Shown here in pieces: positions 7,809 through 16,451 of a stretch of DNA of 45,522 nucleotides. Within the stretch, counting starts at the first letter, position 1. Every line of letters starts with the position of its first letter. Below the pieces are notes generated by a model. That model was not told the origin of the DNA, made no database searches, and saw only the letters and a program-made list of their open reading frames with translations. Source of the stretch: a virus; the IMG/VR virus record IMGVR_UViG_3300048588_000260, positions 1 through 45,522 of that record; one strand, 5' to 3'. The position numbers and the translations under genes are program-made.

Positions 7809-10800
7809 CTAGATCGTGTAGTTGAAGGTCGCCGCGCGTTCGGCCTCGGCCTGGTGCGTGGTGGTCTTGCCATCGACCGTGAGGTTTACCGTGAGCTGGA
7901 CGCCCGGGCCGTTGGCGACGGCCGCGTGGATCGCCTCCAGCCGCGGGATGGTGTCTTCGAGCTTCCGCAGCGACCAGTAGGTGTTGTCCTTGATGGAGCC
8001 GATGCGCGCCAGAATCCCATCCGGCTGCTCAATCTTGCTGAGAATCCATTCCGTCCTCGCCCGCATGTCGGAGATCATCGGGACCATCTCTTCGAGCTTG
8101 GCCAGAATGAAAAACGTGTTCGTGCGAACGTAGCCGGTATTGACCAGCACGTTCCAGTCGCCCTGGGTGGTCGCGATGTCCACCCGCCGCGTGGCCTCTT
8201 CGATGCGGCCAAGTAGCGTAGTCTGGTGAGCGCCCTGCACCAGGCCGATGATGCCGGTGATGGCCGAAGCGATTCCGGCGACCATCGTCACCATGCCGAC
8301 GACGCTGGACGCTGCCGCGCCCGCAGCCGTGGAAGCGGCGCCAGCGCCCTGTCCAGCCGCACCGGCAGCCGCGCCGGCCGCCTGACCCGCAGCTCCTGCG
8401 GCTTGCCCAGCAGCTCCAGCCGCGCCGCTGGCAGCGGATCCGCCGCCTCCGCCGAACAACCCGGCAATCCGGCCGCCGATATCGTCCAGCTTGTCAGTGA
8501 GCGGCTTGAGCGCGCCCATGATGAGGCCCTGTGGCCCCATGATGCTGTTCACAAAAGGCGTGATGAACTTCGTCGCTACGCCTTTGCCGAGTTCTTCGAG
8601 CGCGCCCAGGCCCTTCTGCACGAAGGAGCCGTCTCCTTCCCACAGCTCGGTCACGAAGCCCTTCGCGGTGTCCGCGATCACGGTCGAGACTTCGGTGCCC
8701 CACTTCTCGAACTCCTTCGTGGCCTTCCCCAGACCCTGCTCACCGTTGACGCTGGCGTTCATCTGGTCGAGCGCGCCCTGCAGGTCGGCCGGAATCTGGC
8801 CGGTGACTGCCTTCGTTTCCGCCGCCATGGCCTCCAGGACCTTCAGGTAAGCGGAGTCCTGTTGATACTTGGTTGCCATGCCGGACGCGACCAGCGCATC
8901 GTAGGCGGCCTTGGCGTCCGCTGTAGCGTCAGCCCATTCCTGTTTCGACTTCAGGCCGAAACGGTCCATCGCGTTCCAGACTTCGTCATAGCCAGGCTTG
9001 ACGTTGCCCAGCTCGCGCACGACGGCCGGAATGGCGATGTTCGCCAGGTCGAGAGTCTCGGCCGACTGCTCGGCAATCTGCTTGGTGAGCTTCTCGGACT
9101 CGTCGGCGAAATCCTGGACGGCGCGCTTGAGGTCGTGCTTTAGGAGCCCGCGCTGCAGGTCGAGCCGGTCGTTGAGGTCTTCGATGTCGAAGCGCAGGAG
9201 CTTGGTCTGGGCGGCGAGGCGCTTCTTTTCGTCCTTCAGGTCCGCGGCCGATTTCTTCGCCGCGCCCATGTTTCCGGTAAGGGTCTTCAGGACGGGCGAG
9301 GTCGCCGCCGCCTCTTTCTTCGCGTTGCCCTGCTCCTTGGTGGTCTCGACGATCTGCTTTTCGTACTTCTTCGCCGAATTCCAGGCCTCATCTAAGCTGA
9401 GCAGCTTGTTCGCGCCGGGGATCTTTTTCGCCACATCCATGAAGGCATCGAACACGGCGACGACCGCGCCCCAGATCGTCTGGGCCGCGATCTTGATGCC
9501 CTCCCAGATCAGCTTCAGGCCGTCCCAGATCAGGCCCCAGGCGGCCAGGGTGTTGTTCTTGAGGTTCTCCCATACCAGGACGATAAAGTCGGCAATCGCG
9601 CCGAAGACGCCGAAGCTGCCCGCGTTCAGCTCATTCCAGACGGCATAGAGGAACCCGGAAATTGCATTCCAGGTCGCCGTCCACATCTCAGTGATGCCGT
9701 CCCAGGCCTGCAGCACCACGGCCTTGATGGAGGCCCAGTTGTCGTAGACCCAGACGCCCAGCGCGACGAGCCCGGCAACAGCCGCCGCAATCGCGGCAAC
9801 CCACCCGAGCAGCGCGGCTGACGATACGCCGACGGCTGCAGCCATCGGACCGAGAACCGTGCTCACCGCGCCGATGCCGGTGGAGATTGAGCCAAGCAGA
9901 GCCAGCACAGGCCCCGCGGCGGCCACCAATCCGCCGAGCGCCGTGACGCCCACCAGGATTGGCTCGGGAAGCTCCGAAAACCAGGTCGCGAGCTGCACGA
10001 CGACGTCCGCCAGTGGCATGAGCGCGCCGACGACCTTCACGATGGTCGGCAAGAGCGCATCGCCCAGCTTCTGCTGGAAAATCACCAGGTACTGCTGGAT
10101 CTGCTTAAAGGCGAACCCGCTTTCGTTCACCCCCGAGGTCTGTTCCTTGAAGGCGACGGCGGTTGTGCCGGCCGCGTCGCCCATCGCCGCCGTTTTCTTG
10201 CTGAGGTCTTCGGCGTTCGCCCCGGCAAGCGCCATTGCGAGGGTCTGGCCTTCGATGGAGGAAAGATAGGTCTGCAAAGGCTGCTTGGTCTTCTCTGCAG
10301 CCTGCACGATGAGCTGGAGCGCGCCGCCGAGGCCCTGCTGCTGGATGAGCGCCGCGCCGGATTCGACGCCCATCGCCTTGAACAAGACGCGCATCTCGTC
10401 AGTGGGCGCAAGCAAGGATTGCAGCACGCCCCGGAGCTGGGTGGAGACTTCCGCCGCGCCGCCGGTTACGCCGGTCGCGGTGGCCATTACGCCAAATAGC
10501 TCTTCCTGGGAGACGCCGAGCGCGGCGGTCAACGGGATCACGCGACCGACGGAGGCGGCGAGGTCGGGAAAGTTGGTTTGCCCCAGCCGGACGGTGAGCA
10601 GCGCCAGGTCGGCCGCCTTCTGCACTGCCTCGGCCGAGGTGTCCCCGTATCCCTTGGTGACTGCCGAAGTGAGATTGATGGCGTCCTTGGTGGTAGCCAG
10701 GCCCGCCGTAGCGGCCATCGCGTTCGTGCGGAGGATACCGACGGTGTCAGCCGTGTCCCCGAATGCGCTGATGGTCTCGTAGAGGCCTGCGGATAGGTCG

Positions 10801-11147
10801 CCGGTTGCCTTGCCGGTCTCGATGGCCAGGTCCTGGACGTTGCCCTTCAGCTCCTTGATGCGGTCGGCCGAGCCCGGAATGAGGGTGGCGACGTTCGCCA
10901 TGCCCTCATTCATCTGGGTGCTGAAGGCCGTTGCCGCGGCGGCGCCGCCGAGCAGTGGCAGGGTGACCCCGAGACTGAGCGAGCTGCCGACCTTGGTAAG
11001 CTGCTCGCCGGAAGCCATGAAGGACTTAAACCCGGCGTTCATCTTCCCGACAGCCGACGAGGTCTGTTGGACGATGCCCGCCATAGCGGCCTCGAAGCCC
11101 TTGGTGATCGCTTCGATGCGGATACTGATGGACTCAGACAGCGACAT
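7809..11147 (-). CDS. Tail tape measure protein (TP901 family)
   Basis: 1112 aa. Residues 65-200 match the TP901 core (FSTQMNEGMANVATL, then a helical region with GLYETISAFGD). Long hydrophobic stretches occur at about 380-470, followed by heptad-rich coiled coil (about 590-700) and a low-complexity Ala/Gly/Gln repeat (AAGQAAGAAG units, DNA about 8300-8450). It sets tail length; using about 1.5 angstrom per residue the tail would be near 165 nm. ATG 11147 overlaps the upstream chaperone gene by 14 nt. Its presence makes this a long-tailed phage. Confidence 0.95.
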   Translation of the reverse strand: MSLSESISIRIEAITKGFEAAMAGIVQQTSSAVGKMNAGFKSFMASGEQLTKVGSSLSLGVTLPLLGGAAAATAFSTQMNEGMANVATLIPGSADRIKELKGNVQDLAIETGKATGDLSAGLYETISAFGDTADTVGILRTNAMAATAGLATTKDAINLTSAVTKGYGDTSAEAVQKAADLALLTVRLGQTNFPDLAASVGRVIPLTAALGVSQEELFGVMATATGVTGGAAEVSTQLRGVLQSLLAPTDEMRVLFKAMGVESGAALIQQQGLGGALQLIVQAAEKTKQPLQTYLSSIEGQTLAMALAGANAEDLSKKTAAMGDAAGTTAVAFKEQTSGVNESGFAFKQIQQYLVIFQQKLGDALLPTIVKVVGALMPLADVVVQLATWFSELPEPILVGVTALGGLVAAAGPVLALLGSISTGIGAVSTVLGPMAAAVGVSSAALLGWVAAIAAAVAGLVALGVWVYDNWASIKAVVLQAWDGITEMWTATWNAISGFLYAVWNELNAGSFGVFGAIADFIVLVWENLKNNTLAAWGLIWDGLKLIWEGIKIAAQTIWGAVVAVFDAFMDVAKKIPGANKLLSLDEAWNSAKKYEKQIVETTKEQGNAKKEAAATSPVLKTLTGNMGAAKKSAADLKDEKKRLAAQTKLLRFDIEDLNDRLDLQRGLLKHDLKRAVQDFADESEKLTKQIAEQSAETLDLANIAIPAVVRELGNVKPGYDEVWNAMDRFGLKSKQEWADATADAKAAYDALVASGMATKYQQDSAYLKVLEAMAAETKAVTGQIPADLQGALDQMNASVNGEQGLGKATKEFEKWGTEVSTVIADTAKGFVTELWEGDGSFVQKGLGALEELGKGVATKFITPFVNSIMGPQGLIMGALKPLTDKLDDIGGRIAGLFGGGGGSAASGAAGAAGQAAGAAGQAAGAAAGAAGQGAGAASTAAGAAASSVVGMVTMVAGIASAITGIIGLVQGAHQTTLLGRIEEATRRVDIATTQGDWNVLVNTGYVRTNTFFILAKLEEMVPMISDMRARTEWILSKIEQPDGILARIGSIKDNTYWSLRKLEDTIPRLEAIHAAVANGPGVQLTVNLTVDGKTTTHQAEAERAATFNYTI
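8300..8450 (-). repeat. Short-period Ala/Gly repeat inside the tape measure gene
   Basis: The coding strand repeats a GCxGCxGGxCAG-like unit, giving AAGQAAGAAGQ in tandem. This probably forms a flexible linker and is a site where replication slippage could change length. Confidence 0.6.
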
Positions 11148-11529
11148 GCTGGGGGCGTCTCCTTTTCCGCGCTGGCCGTCTCGCCGGGATGGCCCCCGAT
11201 TCGATCAGCCGTTTCGTGATGCCAGGCTTGGACAGGTCCTCGGCGGTAACCGTGACGACGCGGCCAGCGGCGAGCTGCTTTGCCATGGCCTCCATCTGCT
11301 CCGGGCTCATGGGCTCGATTTCGCGCCGCTTCAAGCTCGGAAAGTAGTCGCTCGGCTGGCGCGCGGCCGAGTTCTTCCCGCGAAACGTGTTCGCTTGCAC
11401 GGCAGCCAGCACGCCGAAGCGAAGGTCCCAGGCCCGCTCGCGGCTGGCGTACTCATCCACAAGCAGGTCGAGCTGGCGAAAGCTCGTCCGATAGCACTCA
11501 GCCTCGGACAGCCCCAGCGTGCCCCGCAT
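11134..11529 (-). CDS. Tail assembly chaperone, downstream (T-like) frame
   Basis: 131 aa from ATG 11529. The same frame is open upstream and encodes IDWEGLYRF immediately before the Met, overlapping the end of the preceding chaperone gene in the -1 frame. This is the usual G/GT layout, where a minor fraction of ribosomes shift to make a fusion that helps load the tape measure. No clear ribosome site precedes the ATG, which favours frameshift expression. The C-terminus is very basic (ARRPARKRRRP). Confidence 0.7.
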   Translation of the reverse strand: MRGTLGLSEAECYRTSFRQLDLLVDEYASRERAWDLRFGVLAAVQANTFRGKNSAARQPSDYFPSLKRREIEPMSPEQMEAMAKQLAAGRVVTVTAEDLSKPGITKRLIESGAIPARRPARKRRRPQHVAV

Positions 11530-11552
11530 GAAGCGGTAGAGGCCTTCCCAAT

Positions 11553-11921
11553 CTATTGAGGAAGCGCCTCGGGAGTAGGGCGCGGAGACTCATTCGGCGT
11601 GGCCGACGGGAAGCTCCGCGAGATGGCCTCATTGAGCGAGGCAGCGTAGGCCGGCAGGTCCTTCAGGTCCATCCGGTCGATGAGCTGCTCGCGGCTTGGG
11701 GCCTTTTCGCCCAGGTGCAGGAGTCCGCACCAGATCAGGTCGCGAATGTCGGTGATCCAGACCTTACCGGACGAGATCTTGCCGAAGGTTTCAAACAGGG
11801 ATTTCCCCGCTTCTTCTTCCAGCCGGGCGATGGCCGGAGGCGAAAAGAACAGGTCAAAATTCTGGTAGTCGCCGGTCGCGTTCTTGAGGCGAATCTTGGC
11901 GTTCGGGGCAAAGGGATTCAT
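11553..11921 (-). CDS. Tail assembly chaperone (G-like)
   Basis: 122 aa, ATG 11921 with AGGAG upstream. It lies between the major tail protein and the tape measure, as in most siphoviruses. It is soluble and helical, with LFETFGKISSGKVWITDIRDL resembling phage tail assembly chaperones. It ends EALPQ-stop (TAG 11553-11555), and the -1 frame stays open from just before this stop into the next gene. Confidence 0.75.
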   Translation of the reverse strand: MNPFAPNAKIRLKNATGDYQNFDLFFSPPAIARLEEEAGKSLFETFGKISSGKVWITDIRDLIWCGLLHLGEKAPSREQLIDRMDLKDLPAYAASLNEAISRSFPSATPNESPRPTPEALPQ

Positions 11922-11946
11922 GAGTGAGGCTCCTGAGGCAAAGAGC

Positions 11947-11974
11947 GCGGGGCGTGGTGCGATGCACGCCCCGC
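11947..11974 (-). other. Strong stem-loop after the major tail protein gene
   Basis: A perfect 10-bp stem (GCGGGGCGTG / CACGCCCCGC) with an 8-nt loop lies in the 85-bp gap between the major tail and chaperone genes. On the minus strand it is followed by GCTCTTTGCC, a weak U tract, so it may be an attenuator or an mRNA 3'-end stabiliser rather than a full terminator. Confidence 0.55.
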
Positions 11975-12006
11975 GGTTGGGGGTTGAGGGGTTGCGCGCT
12001 CGCGGC

Positions 12007-12447
12007 CTAGACGACCTCGGCGAGCGTGAAGTCCGAAACGATGCGGATTGCGCCGCCGAGCGTCATGGGGTCCGAGACGTTGAACTCCGGCAGCTCCAGC
12101 GACTTGATCCACCCGTTGAAGACCAGGGTGTAAACCGGGGTCGTCGGTAGGGTGATCTTGAACTCGCGATGCTCTCCAGACTTGGAAAGCTCGATGATGT
12201 TGTCGTCGCCTGCGTCGAAGTGGGTCGTATCGTCCGGGTCGAACAGGTAAACGAAGGGGCACTCGCCCAGGTCGCGAAGGCCCTGCACGGTGTAGCGCAC
12301 CAGGTCCTCCATGATGGTTTCGTCCACTTCTTCGGAGTCGAACGTCAGGCCACCGAAGCGCACAAGCTGAACCGGCTTGACAAAGGCAGCGCCCGCCGCG
12401 TTTTCGAATTCGAGCGTGGCCCCTTTTGTCTTGTACCGAGTTGCCAT
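12007..12447 (-). CDS. Major tail tube protein
   Basis: 146 aa, ATG 12447 preceded by GGGAGG. It starts MATRYKTKGATLEF and contains TFDSEEVDETIMED, VYTLVFNGWI and a hydrophobic end, consistent with tail tube proteins, which are small beta-barrel subunits forming stacked hexameric rings. It lies between the tail-completion genes and the chaperones, and is followed by a strong stem-loop as expected for a highly expressed gene. Confidence 0.75.
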   Translation of the reverse strand: MATRYKTKGATLEFENAAGAAFVKPVQLVRFGGLTFDSEEVDETIMEDLVRYTVQGLRDLGECPFVYLFDPDDTTHFDAGDDNIIELSKSGEHREFKITLPTTPVYTLVFNGWIKSLELPEFNVSDPMTLGGAIRIVSDFTLAEVV

Positions 12448-12459
12448 AGTGTTACCTCC

Positions 12460-12885
12460 CTAAAGGGTGAATGGCGTCCGGCCGAGCTGATCGAACACGG
12501 CGCGAACGGATATCTCGACGAACAGCCGCGGGGCCTGCGCCGAATGTCCACGGTTCAGCGCGCCGATATAGGGCACGCTGTTGCTAAGGAAAATGGGTTG
12601 CCCGATGCGGTGCGTTTGGATGTCCCGCGTTCCGCGCTGGATGGACTCATCGCGCGTGGTTACGTCGGTCACCTCCAGGCGCTCCGCGCCCAGGCCCACA
12701 AGCCAGTTGCCGGAGGCCCGGCCCTGGTCTCGCGGCGTCTCGAAGGTCAGGGTGGTGAGCATCTGCAGGGTTGCGTACTGCAGCCGCGCCTCGCCCTTTT
12801 TCTTGACCTGCACTACGAGCGCCTTGACCTTCTTCTCGAAGTCGCGGGCGTTGAACTCCGCCGAGGCCTCAACTTTCACGCTCAT
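12460..12885 (-). CDS. HK97 gp10-like head-tail joining protein
   Basis: 141 aa from ATG 12885, which overlaps the previous stop (ATGA) with GAGG upstream; a longer frame to 13218 exists but overlaps the neighbour. The pattern is an N-terminal basic helix (FEKKVKALVVQVKKKGEAR), a central segment with a Gly-Asn-Trp motif (RASGNWLVG) and a C-terminal HSAQAP...VFDQLGR. This resembles the gp10 neck/tail-completion family that bridges connector and tail. Confidence 0.65.
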   Translation of the reverse strand: MSVKVEASAEFNARDFEKKVKALVVQVKKKGEARLQYATLQMLTTLTFETPRDQGRASGNWLVGLGAERLEVTDVTTRDESIQRGTRDIQTHRIGQPIFLSNSVPYIGALNRGHSAQAPRLFVEISVRAVFDQLGRTPFTL

Positions 12886-13304
12886 GGCAGTACCTCGGTG
12901 AAGTCGAAGTCCACCAGGACGTTGGTTTGAAAGTGGGTGTCTTCTCCCTCTTCGGACTCCGCCCGGCCCACGTAGCGGCTGCGAGCCCGCATGTAGTGGA
13001 TGCCGTCGGCCAGCGCGCCCTTGAAGGCGTCTTCCATGGCCTGCACCAGGATGTCCGACGCCCCCGGGCCTACATCCATCGGCGTGAAGACCTGCACCGC
13101 CACGATGCCCGATCGAACGAACATCGCGCCGTCCAGGGTCGCGTCCTCGGTGTCGGCAAACTGGATGGAGGGCCGCGCCCAGGGTCCGGGCCCAGGCTGA
13201 AACGCGGTGTTCTCCCATGCGATGGTCGAGGCGGGCTCTCCCGCGCCGGTCCAGGCCGAGAGGATCCGCGCCGAAATGAGGTCTCGTGCTTCTGCCCTGG
13301 TCAT
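12882..13304 (-). CDS. Tail terminator-like protein
   Basis: 140 aa, ATG 13304 with GAGG upstream, 2 nt after the previous stop. It begins MTRAEARDLISARILSAW and continues IAWENTAF, a form common in phage tail terminators (gpU-like, DUF4128-like) that cap the tail tube. Its order between the connector genes and the gp10-like and tube genes supports this. Sequence similarity is moderate by eye. Confidence 0.6.
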   Translation of the reverse strand: MTRAEARDLISARILSAWTGAGEPASTIAWENTAFQPGPGPWARPSIQFADTEDATLDGAMFVRSGIVAVQVFTPMDVGPGASDILVQAMEDAFKGALADGIHYMRARSRYVGRAESEEGEDTHFQTNVLVDFDFTEVLP

Positions 13305-13306
13305 GC

Positions 13307-13684
13307 TCAGCGCCTCAGGTTGAGGGTGTAGAGAATGGGCTCGCCGCCCGGTTTGAGCGGTTCCACTCGGGTCACTTTCCAGACCGTGCCATCGGCCTCG
13401 GTGACAGAGTCCCCGACCGAGGGCGCGGTGGTGATCGAAGCGGCCGCGATCATCAGCTCGGTGTCGCCCGCGCGAATGTTAGTGCCGTCGATCCGACTAG
13501 CGTCGTAGTCGATCCGCACCGCGAGAACATCCACGGCCTGGCCGGTACCGGGTTCGGTTCCGAGCCACGGCTTGCCCGCGTCGACGGCGTCGCGATCCAC
13601 CATCGCGTAGGTGATGGTGAACAGCCCGCCCTTGCCTTCGATGAGGCGCTTGGCGGTTGCACGCTGCCGGGTCCAGTCCGCCAT
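13307..13684 (-). CDS. Head-tail connector / head completion protein
   Basis: 125 aa, with stop-start overlap (TGATG) with the upstream gene. It is beta-rich, including DSVTEADGTVWKVTRVEPLKPG, which resembles small oligomeric stopper or head-closure proteins that follow the adaptor in siphovirus gene order. Position carries most of the weight; no unique motif is seen. Confidence 0.5.
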   Translation of the reverse strand: MADWTRQRATAKRLIEGKGGLFTITYAMVDRDAVDAGKPWLGTEPGTGQAVDVLAVRIDYDASRIDGTNIRAGDTELMIAAASITTAPSVGDSVTEADGTVWKVTRVEPLKPGGEPILYTLNLRR

Positions 13685-14202
13685 CAGGTCCGCTCCAGTC
13701 GCGCCGAGATTCCCGAGATCGTGTACTCCCGCAGGAGCCGGTCGATTTCCGGGTAGGCGCGGAGTTCCTGCACGCCGCGAGGCTCGGAATACTGCGTCTC
13801 TTCCTCCAGAGGCCCCACCTTCTCGCGCTTGCGAACGACCGTGCCCCCGGTATCGTCTGCCGTCGGATCCGGCGCCAGCGCCCCGGAAAGCGCGCGCAAG
13901 GCCAGCTTGGCGGTTGCCTGCTTAACCTTGGTCGGGACGCCGAGCACGGCGCGGCCGTCCTCATCCGCCAACAGAGCCCTCGGGAATGCGAGCGCCTGGC
14001 CCGCAACCAGCCGGACGCCGCGAAAGCGGTAGGCGTAGCCGACATACTCGGTACCCTGCCGGATCGCCGCCTCCTGCTCAGCCTCGGTCGCAGCCGCGAA
14101 CGTGGTATCGCCCAGGCTCGCCAGATAGGTTTCCACCCAATCGAGCGACACCAGGGCGTCGGCGGTTTCCAGTCCGGTTCCGTCTTCCACGATCAGCGCC
14201 AT
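13684..14202 (-). CDS. Head-tail adaptor (DnaT-like/gp6-like connector)
   Basis: 172 aa, ATG 14202 with GAGG upstream. N-terminal helices with VEDGTGLETADALVSLDWVE and EAAIRQGTEYVGYAYRFRG match the pattern of phage DnaT-like or gp6 adaptors, which bind under the portal ring. It occupies the usual place just after the coat protein. Confidence 0.65.
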   Translation of the reverse strand: MALIVEDGTGLETADALVSLDWVETYLASLGDTTFAAATEAEQEAAIRQGTEYVGYAYRFRGVRLVAGQALAFPRALLADEDGRAVLGVPTKVKQATAKLALRALSGALAPDPTADDTGGTVVRKREKVGPLEEETQYSEPRGVQELRAYPEIDRLLREYTISGISARLERT

Positions 14203-14204
14203 TG

Positions 14205-14405
14205 CTAGACCTCGGCGGGCGTTTCAGTTTCGGCCGGCGCGGCGGCCTCGGGCTCCGGCTTCGCCTTGCGGCGAGGGCCTGGGGCCTCCAGGCGGCCCTG
14301 TCCTGGGTCGGCGGCGGGAATGAAGCCCGCAGCCTTGAATTCAGCGAACTGGCCGGGTTCGATCACGACCGAATGCTCGCCTTTCACCATGCGAATGGTT
14401 TTCAT
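14205..14405 (-). CDS. Small protein downstream of the coat gene
   Basis: 66 aa from ATG 14405, chosen for its AGGAG 9 nt upstream. The longer frame to 14501 overlaps a stem-loop and the coat gene end. The N-terminus has a short beta motif (KTIRMVKGEHSVVIEPGQFAEFKAAGF), followed by a charged Pro/Glu/Ala tail. Similar small proteins often follow phage coat genes. Function unknown. Confidence 0.55.
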   Translation of the reverse strand: MKTIRMVKGEHSVVIEPGQFAEFKAAGFIPAADPGQGRLEAPGPRRKAKPEPEAAAPAETETPAEV

Positions 14406-14435
14406 CGGAACTGCTCCTTGTGAGTGAGGAAGGGT

Positions 14436-14461
14436 GGCCCCGGGCGCGAGCACCCGGAGCC
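14436..14461 (-). other. Stem-loop after the major coat gene
   Basis: Minus-strand GGCTCCGGG and CCCGGGGCC pair over 9 bp (one G-T wobble) around an 8-nt loop in the gap after the coat gene. No U tract follows. It is similar in size and position to the stem-loop after the tail tube gene and may stabilise or attenuate the abundant transcript. Confidence 0.45.
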
Positions 14462-14482
14462 CGTTCAGTCGATCAGGGCGAG

Positions 14483-15637
14483 CTAGCCGCGAAGACGGCA
14501 AGCCAGCTCAGGCCGCAGCAGCTTGTAGCCGTAGAGCACGTCGAAGCGCCAGTACCGCGTGGCGAACTTCGGATCGCGCCAGGTCTCCAAGCGGAGCGGA
14601 ATGCCGCTCACCGGGTCGGTTGCCGTCGCGATGGTCGAGGCCTCGCTCTGGGTGGTTTGCCCGCTCTGCGAAAGCGGCCGCATGGCGAGGGTGGCGAAGT
14701 CGCGATGGAACGCCAGGTTCACGCGGTGGGAGTCCGAGACGGTGATCGCAGCATCGTTCGGGAAGCCCCCGGCAGGCGCGGCCGGGCTGAACGCGATGCC
14801 GGTGAAGGCCGAGCTGGAAGCCGTGATATTGGCCGTCACGACGTACTGGCCCTCGACACCGGCCACCGTGAACACGTCGCCCACGACCAGGGTCGCAGTC
14901 GCCGTCGCAGCGCCGTCGGCATTCATGGTGGTGGCCCCGGCAGATACCGCGCCGTTCACAGCCAGGCCGGTTTCCCCGCCCTGGGTGCCTGCGGTATGGA
15001 ACGGGACATCCTGATCCATGAAGGTTTCGAAGCCGAACAGCTCGCCGAGCGAGGCCCGACGGAGCGCCTGAGTGGTGCCGGTCTTGTCGGCATCCTTGAA
15101 GGCGACCAGCATCGCCGCCTCGGCCTCGGGGTCCAGCACAAGGCGGCGGTCGCCGTTCGGCGCTTTCTGCTTGTTGAGGATCTTCCGCGAAGCCGTGATG
15201 TCGCTCGCATCGTCCGGGGTGGTACCGGCGACGCCAGCGTGCCCGTAAATTTCCGGGTAGAGCGAGAACAGGTCCTGATTGATCGCGTTCGCCAGGGCGC
15301 GGATGGACTCCTGCACGGCGGAAGGCAGGATCCCGCCCGACACGGAATCAAACATTTCCTTGTCGTTCATCTGGAACTGCTTGTACTTCCACTTGTTGAG
15401 CACCACGTCCACCTTGTTGTCGCCCAGGTCGGTGGAGCTGGAGCCGGTGGCCGGGTCGAAGTCGGCAGCCGCGCCGAGAGACTGCGGGAGCGGAACGCGA
15501 ATGGTCTGGTTTTGCTCAGCCGCCTGCGAATCGAAATCGCGGTTGATGAGCATGGGGAGAGTGCAGGCCTCACGAAGCACCGGCAAGGCCAGCGGCATGA
15601 TGAGGGTCTGCATCAGATCGGTAAAGCTGTTCGCCAT
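14483..15637 (-). CDS. Major capsid protein (P22 coat-like)
   Basis: 384 aa, ATG 15637 with AGGAGG upstream. Starts MANSFTDLMQTLIMPLALP, with FDSQAAEQNQTIRVPLPQS, NKWKYKQFQMNDKEM and a central insertion-like region rich in Val/Thr/Ala (about 230-300), resembling the P22 gp5 coat family (HK97 fold with an inserted domain). It directly follows a scaffolding gene, and no recognisable serine prohead protease is present, which fits the P22 type of assembly. Confidence 0.85.
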   Translation of the reverse strand: MANSFTDLMQTLIMPLALPVLREACTLPMLINRDFDSQAAEQNQTIRVPLPQSLGAAADFDPATGSSSTDLGDNKVDVVLNKWKYKQFQMNDKEMFDSVSGGILPSAVQESIRALANAINQDLFSLYPEIYGHAGVAGTTPDDASDITASRKILNKQKAPNGDRRLVLDPEAEAAMLVAFKDADKTGTTQALRRASLGELFGFETFMDQDVPFHTAGTQGGETGLAVNGAVSAGATTMNADGAATATATLVVGDVFTVAGVEGQYVVTANITASSSAFTGIAFSPAAPAGGFPNDAAITVSDSHRVNLAFHRDFATLAMRPLSQSGQTTQSEASTIATATDPVSGIPLRLETWRDPKFATRYWRFDVLYGYKLLRPELACRLRG

Positions 15638-15674
15638 GGAGGCGTCCTCCTAGTTGAGATCGGGCCTTGCCCGG

Positions 15675-16451
15675 CTATTCCGTGCGAACGTCGATTCGCC
15701 CGGCGACCTTGTCTTTGACCAGCTTGGTCCGATCCGCGTCGGAGGCCTCGGAGAGCTTAGCAGTCCACTCCTGCAGGGTGTAGGTCTGCACCCCGGCGCC
15801 AGCGCCGGAGGCAGGGGGAGCACCGCTACCGGATTGGCCCGCGCCGTCGAAGCATCGGGCGTAGATCGGATCCGCTTTCAGCTCGTTAACCAGGTCCTCG
15901 ACGCCGAAAAAGGAGCCATCGGCCTTCAGCCGCTCCGCACCCTGGGCGTTGAGTACCCGCGTCACGGGCTTGCCATTTTCCTCTTTCACGACCACCTGGG
16001 ACTGGATCGCAGGCAGCAGGAGCTGCGGGAGCCCCTTCGCCGCGCTGATCGCCGAAACCGCCGTCGATTCCACCAGGACCGAGCGGAGCTGTTTGTCCTT
16101 CTGCTCGATAGCCTGCTGGAGCGCGGCCTTTTCGGCTTCGTGCTGCTGGACGAGCTGCTGCTTGACGGCCTCGATTTCATCGCCGGACTTGCCGGGCTTG
16201 TAGAGCTTGCCCTGGGCGACGAGGGTCTTTACCTCGTCAACCGCACCGAAGGCGCGGTACTGGGTCAGCTCGGATTCGAGGGTCGCCTTTGCTTGCCGCT
16301 CGCTCTGCAGAGCCGAGATCAGCTTGCTGTTATCGACCTTTTTACGCAGCGGTTCGATGAGGGCGAATCCGCCTTCGGCCGGCTCATAGAGCCCGCGGAA
16401 CTGCTCCGGAATTTCGGTTTCTGCCTTGATGGTCAGTGGGAAGTCGAACAT
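15675..16451 (-). CDS. Scaffolding protein
   Basis: 258 aa, ATG 16451 with GAGG upstream. The middle (about 40-120) is a charged coiled coil (EIEAVKQQLVQQHEAEKAALQ); there is a Gly/Ala/Pro hinge near 205-220 and a basic helical C-terminus. Order portal, MuF, scaffold, coat is typical. Scaffolds shape the procapsid and then leave or are degraded. Confidence 0.75.
   Translation of the reverse strand: MFDFPLTIKAETEIPEQFRGLYEPAEGGFALIEPLRKKVDNSKLISALQSERQAKATLESELTQYRAFGAVDEVKTLVAQGKLYKPGKSGDEIEAVKQQLVQQHEAEKAALQQAIEQKDKQLRSVLVESTAVSAISAAKGLPQLLLPAIQSQVVVKEENGKPVTRVLNAQGAERLKADGSFFGVEDLVNELKADPIYARCFDGAGQSGSGAPPASGAGAGVQTYTLQEWTAKLSEASDADRTKLVKDKVAGRIDVRTE

Noticed and set aside
6885-8216. Long plus-strand open frame opposite the tail genes (also those at 14420-15718 and 19009-20238)
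   Set aside because: They are mirror frames of high-GC structural genes, with no family signatures, no ribosome sites and no promoter.
8300-8450. CRISPR-like or satellite repeat array
   Set aside because: The repeats are coding, in frame with the tape measure protein and produce an Ala/Gly/Gln linker; no spacer structure exists.
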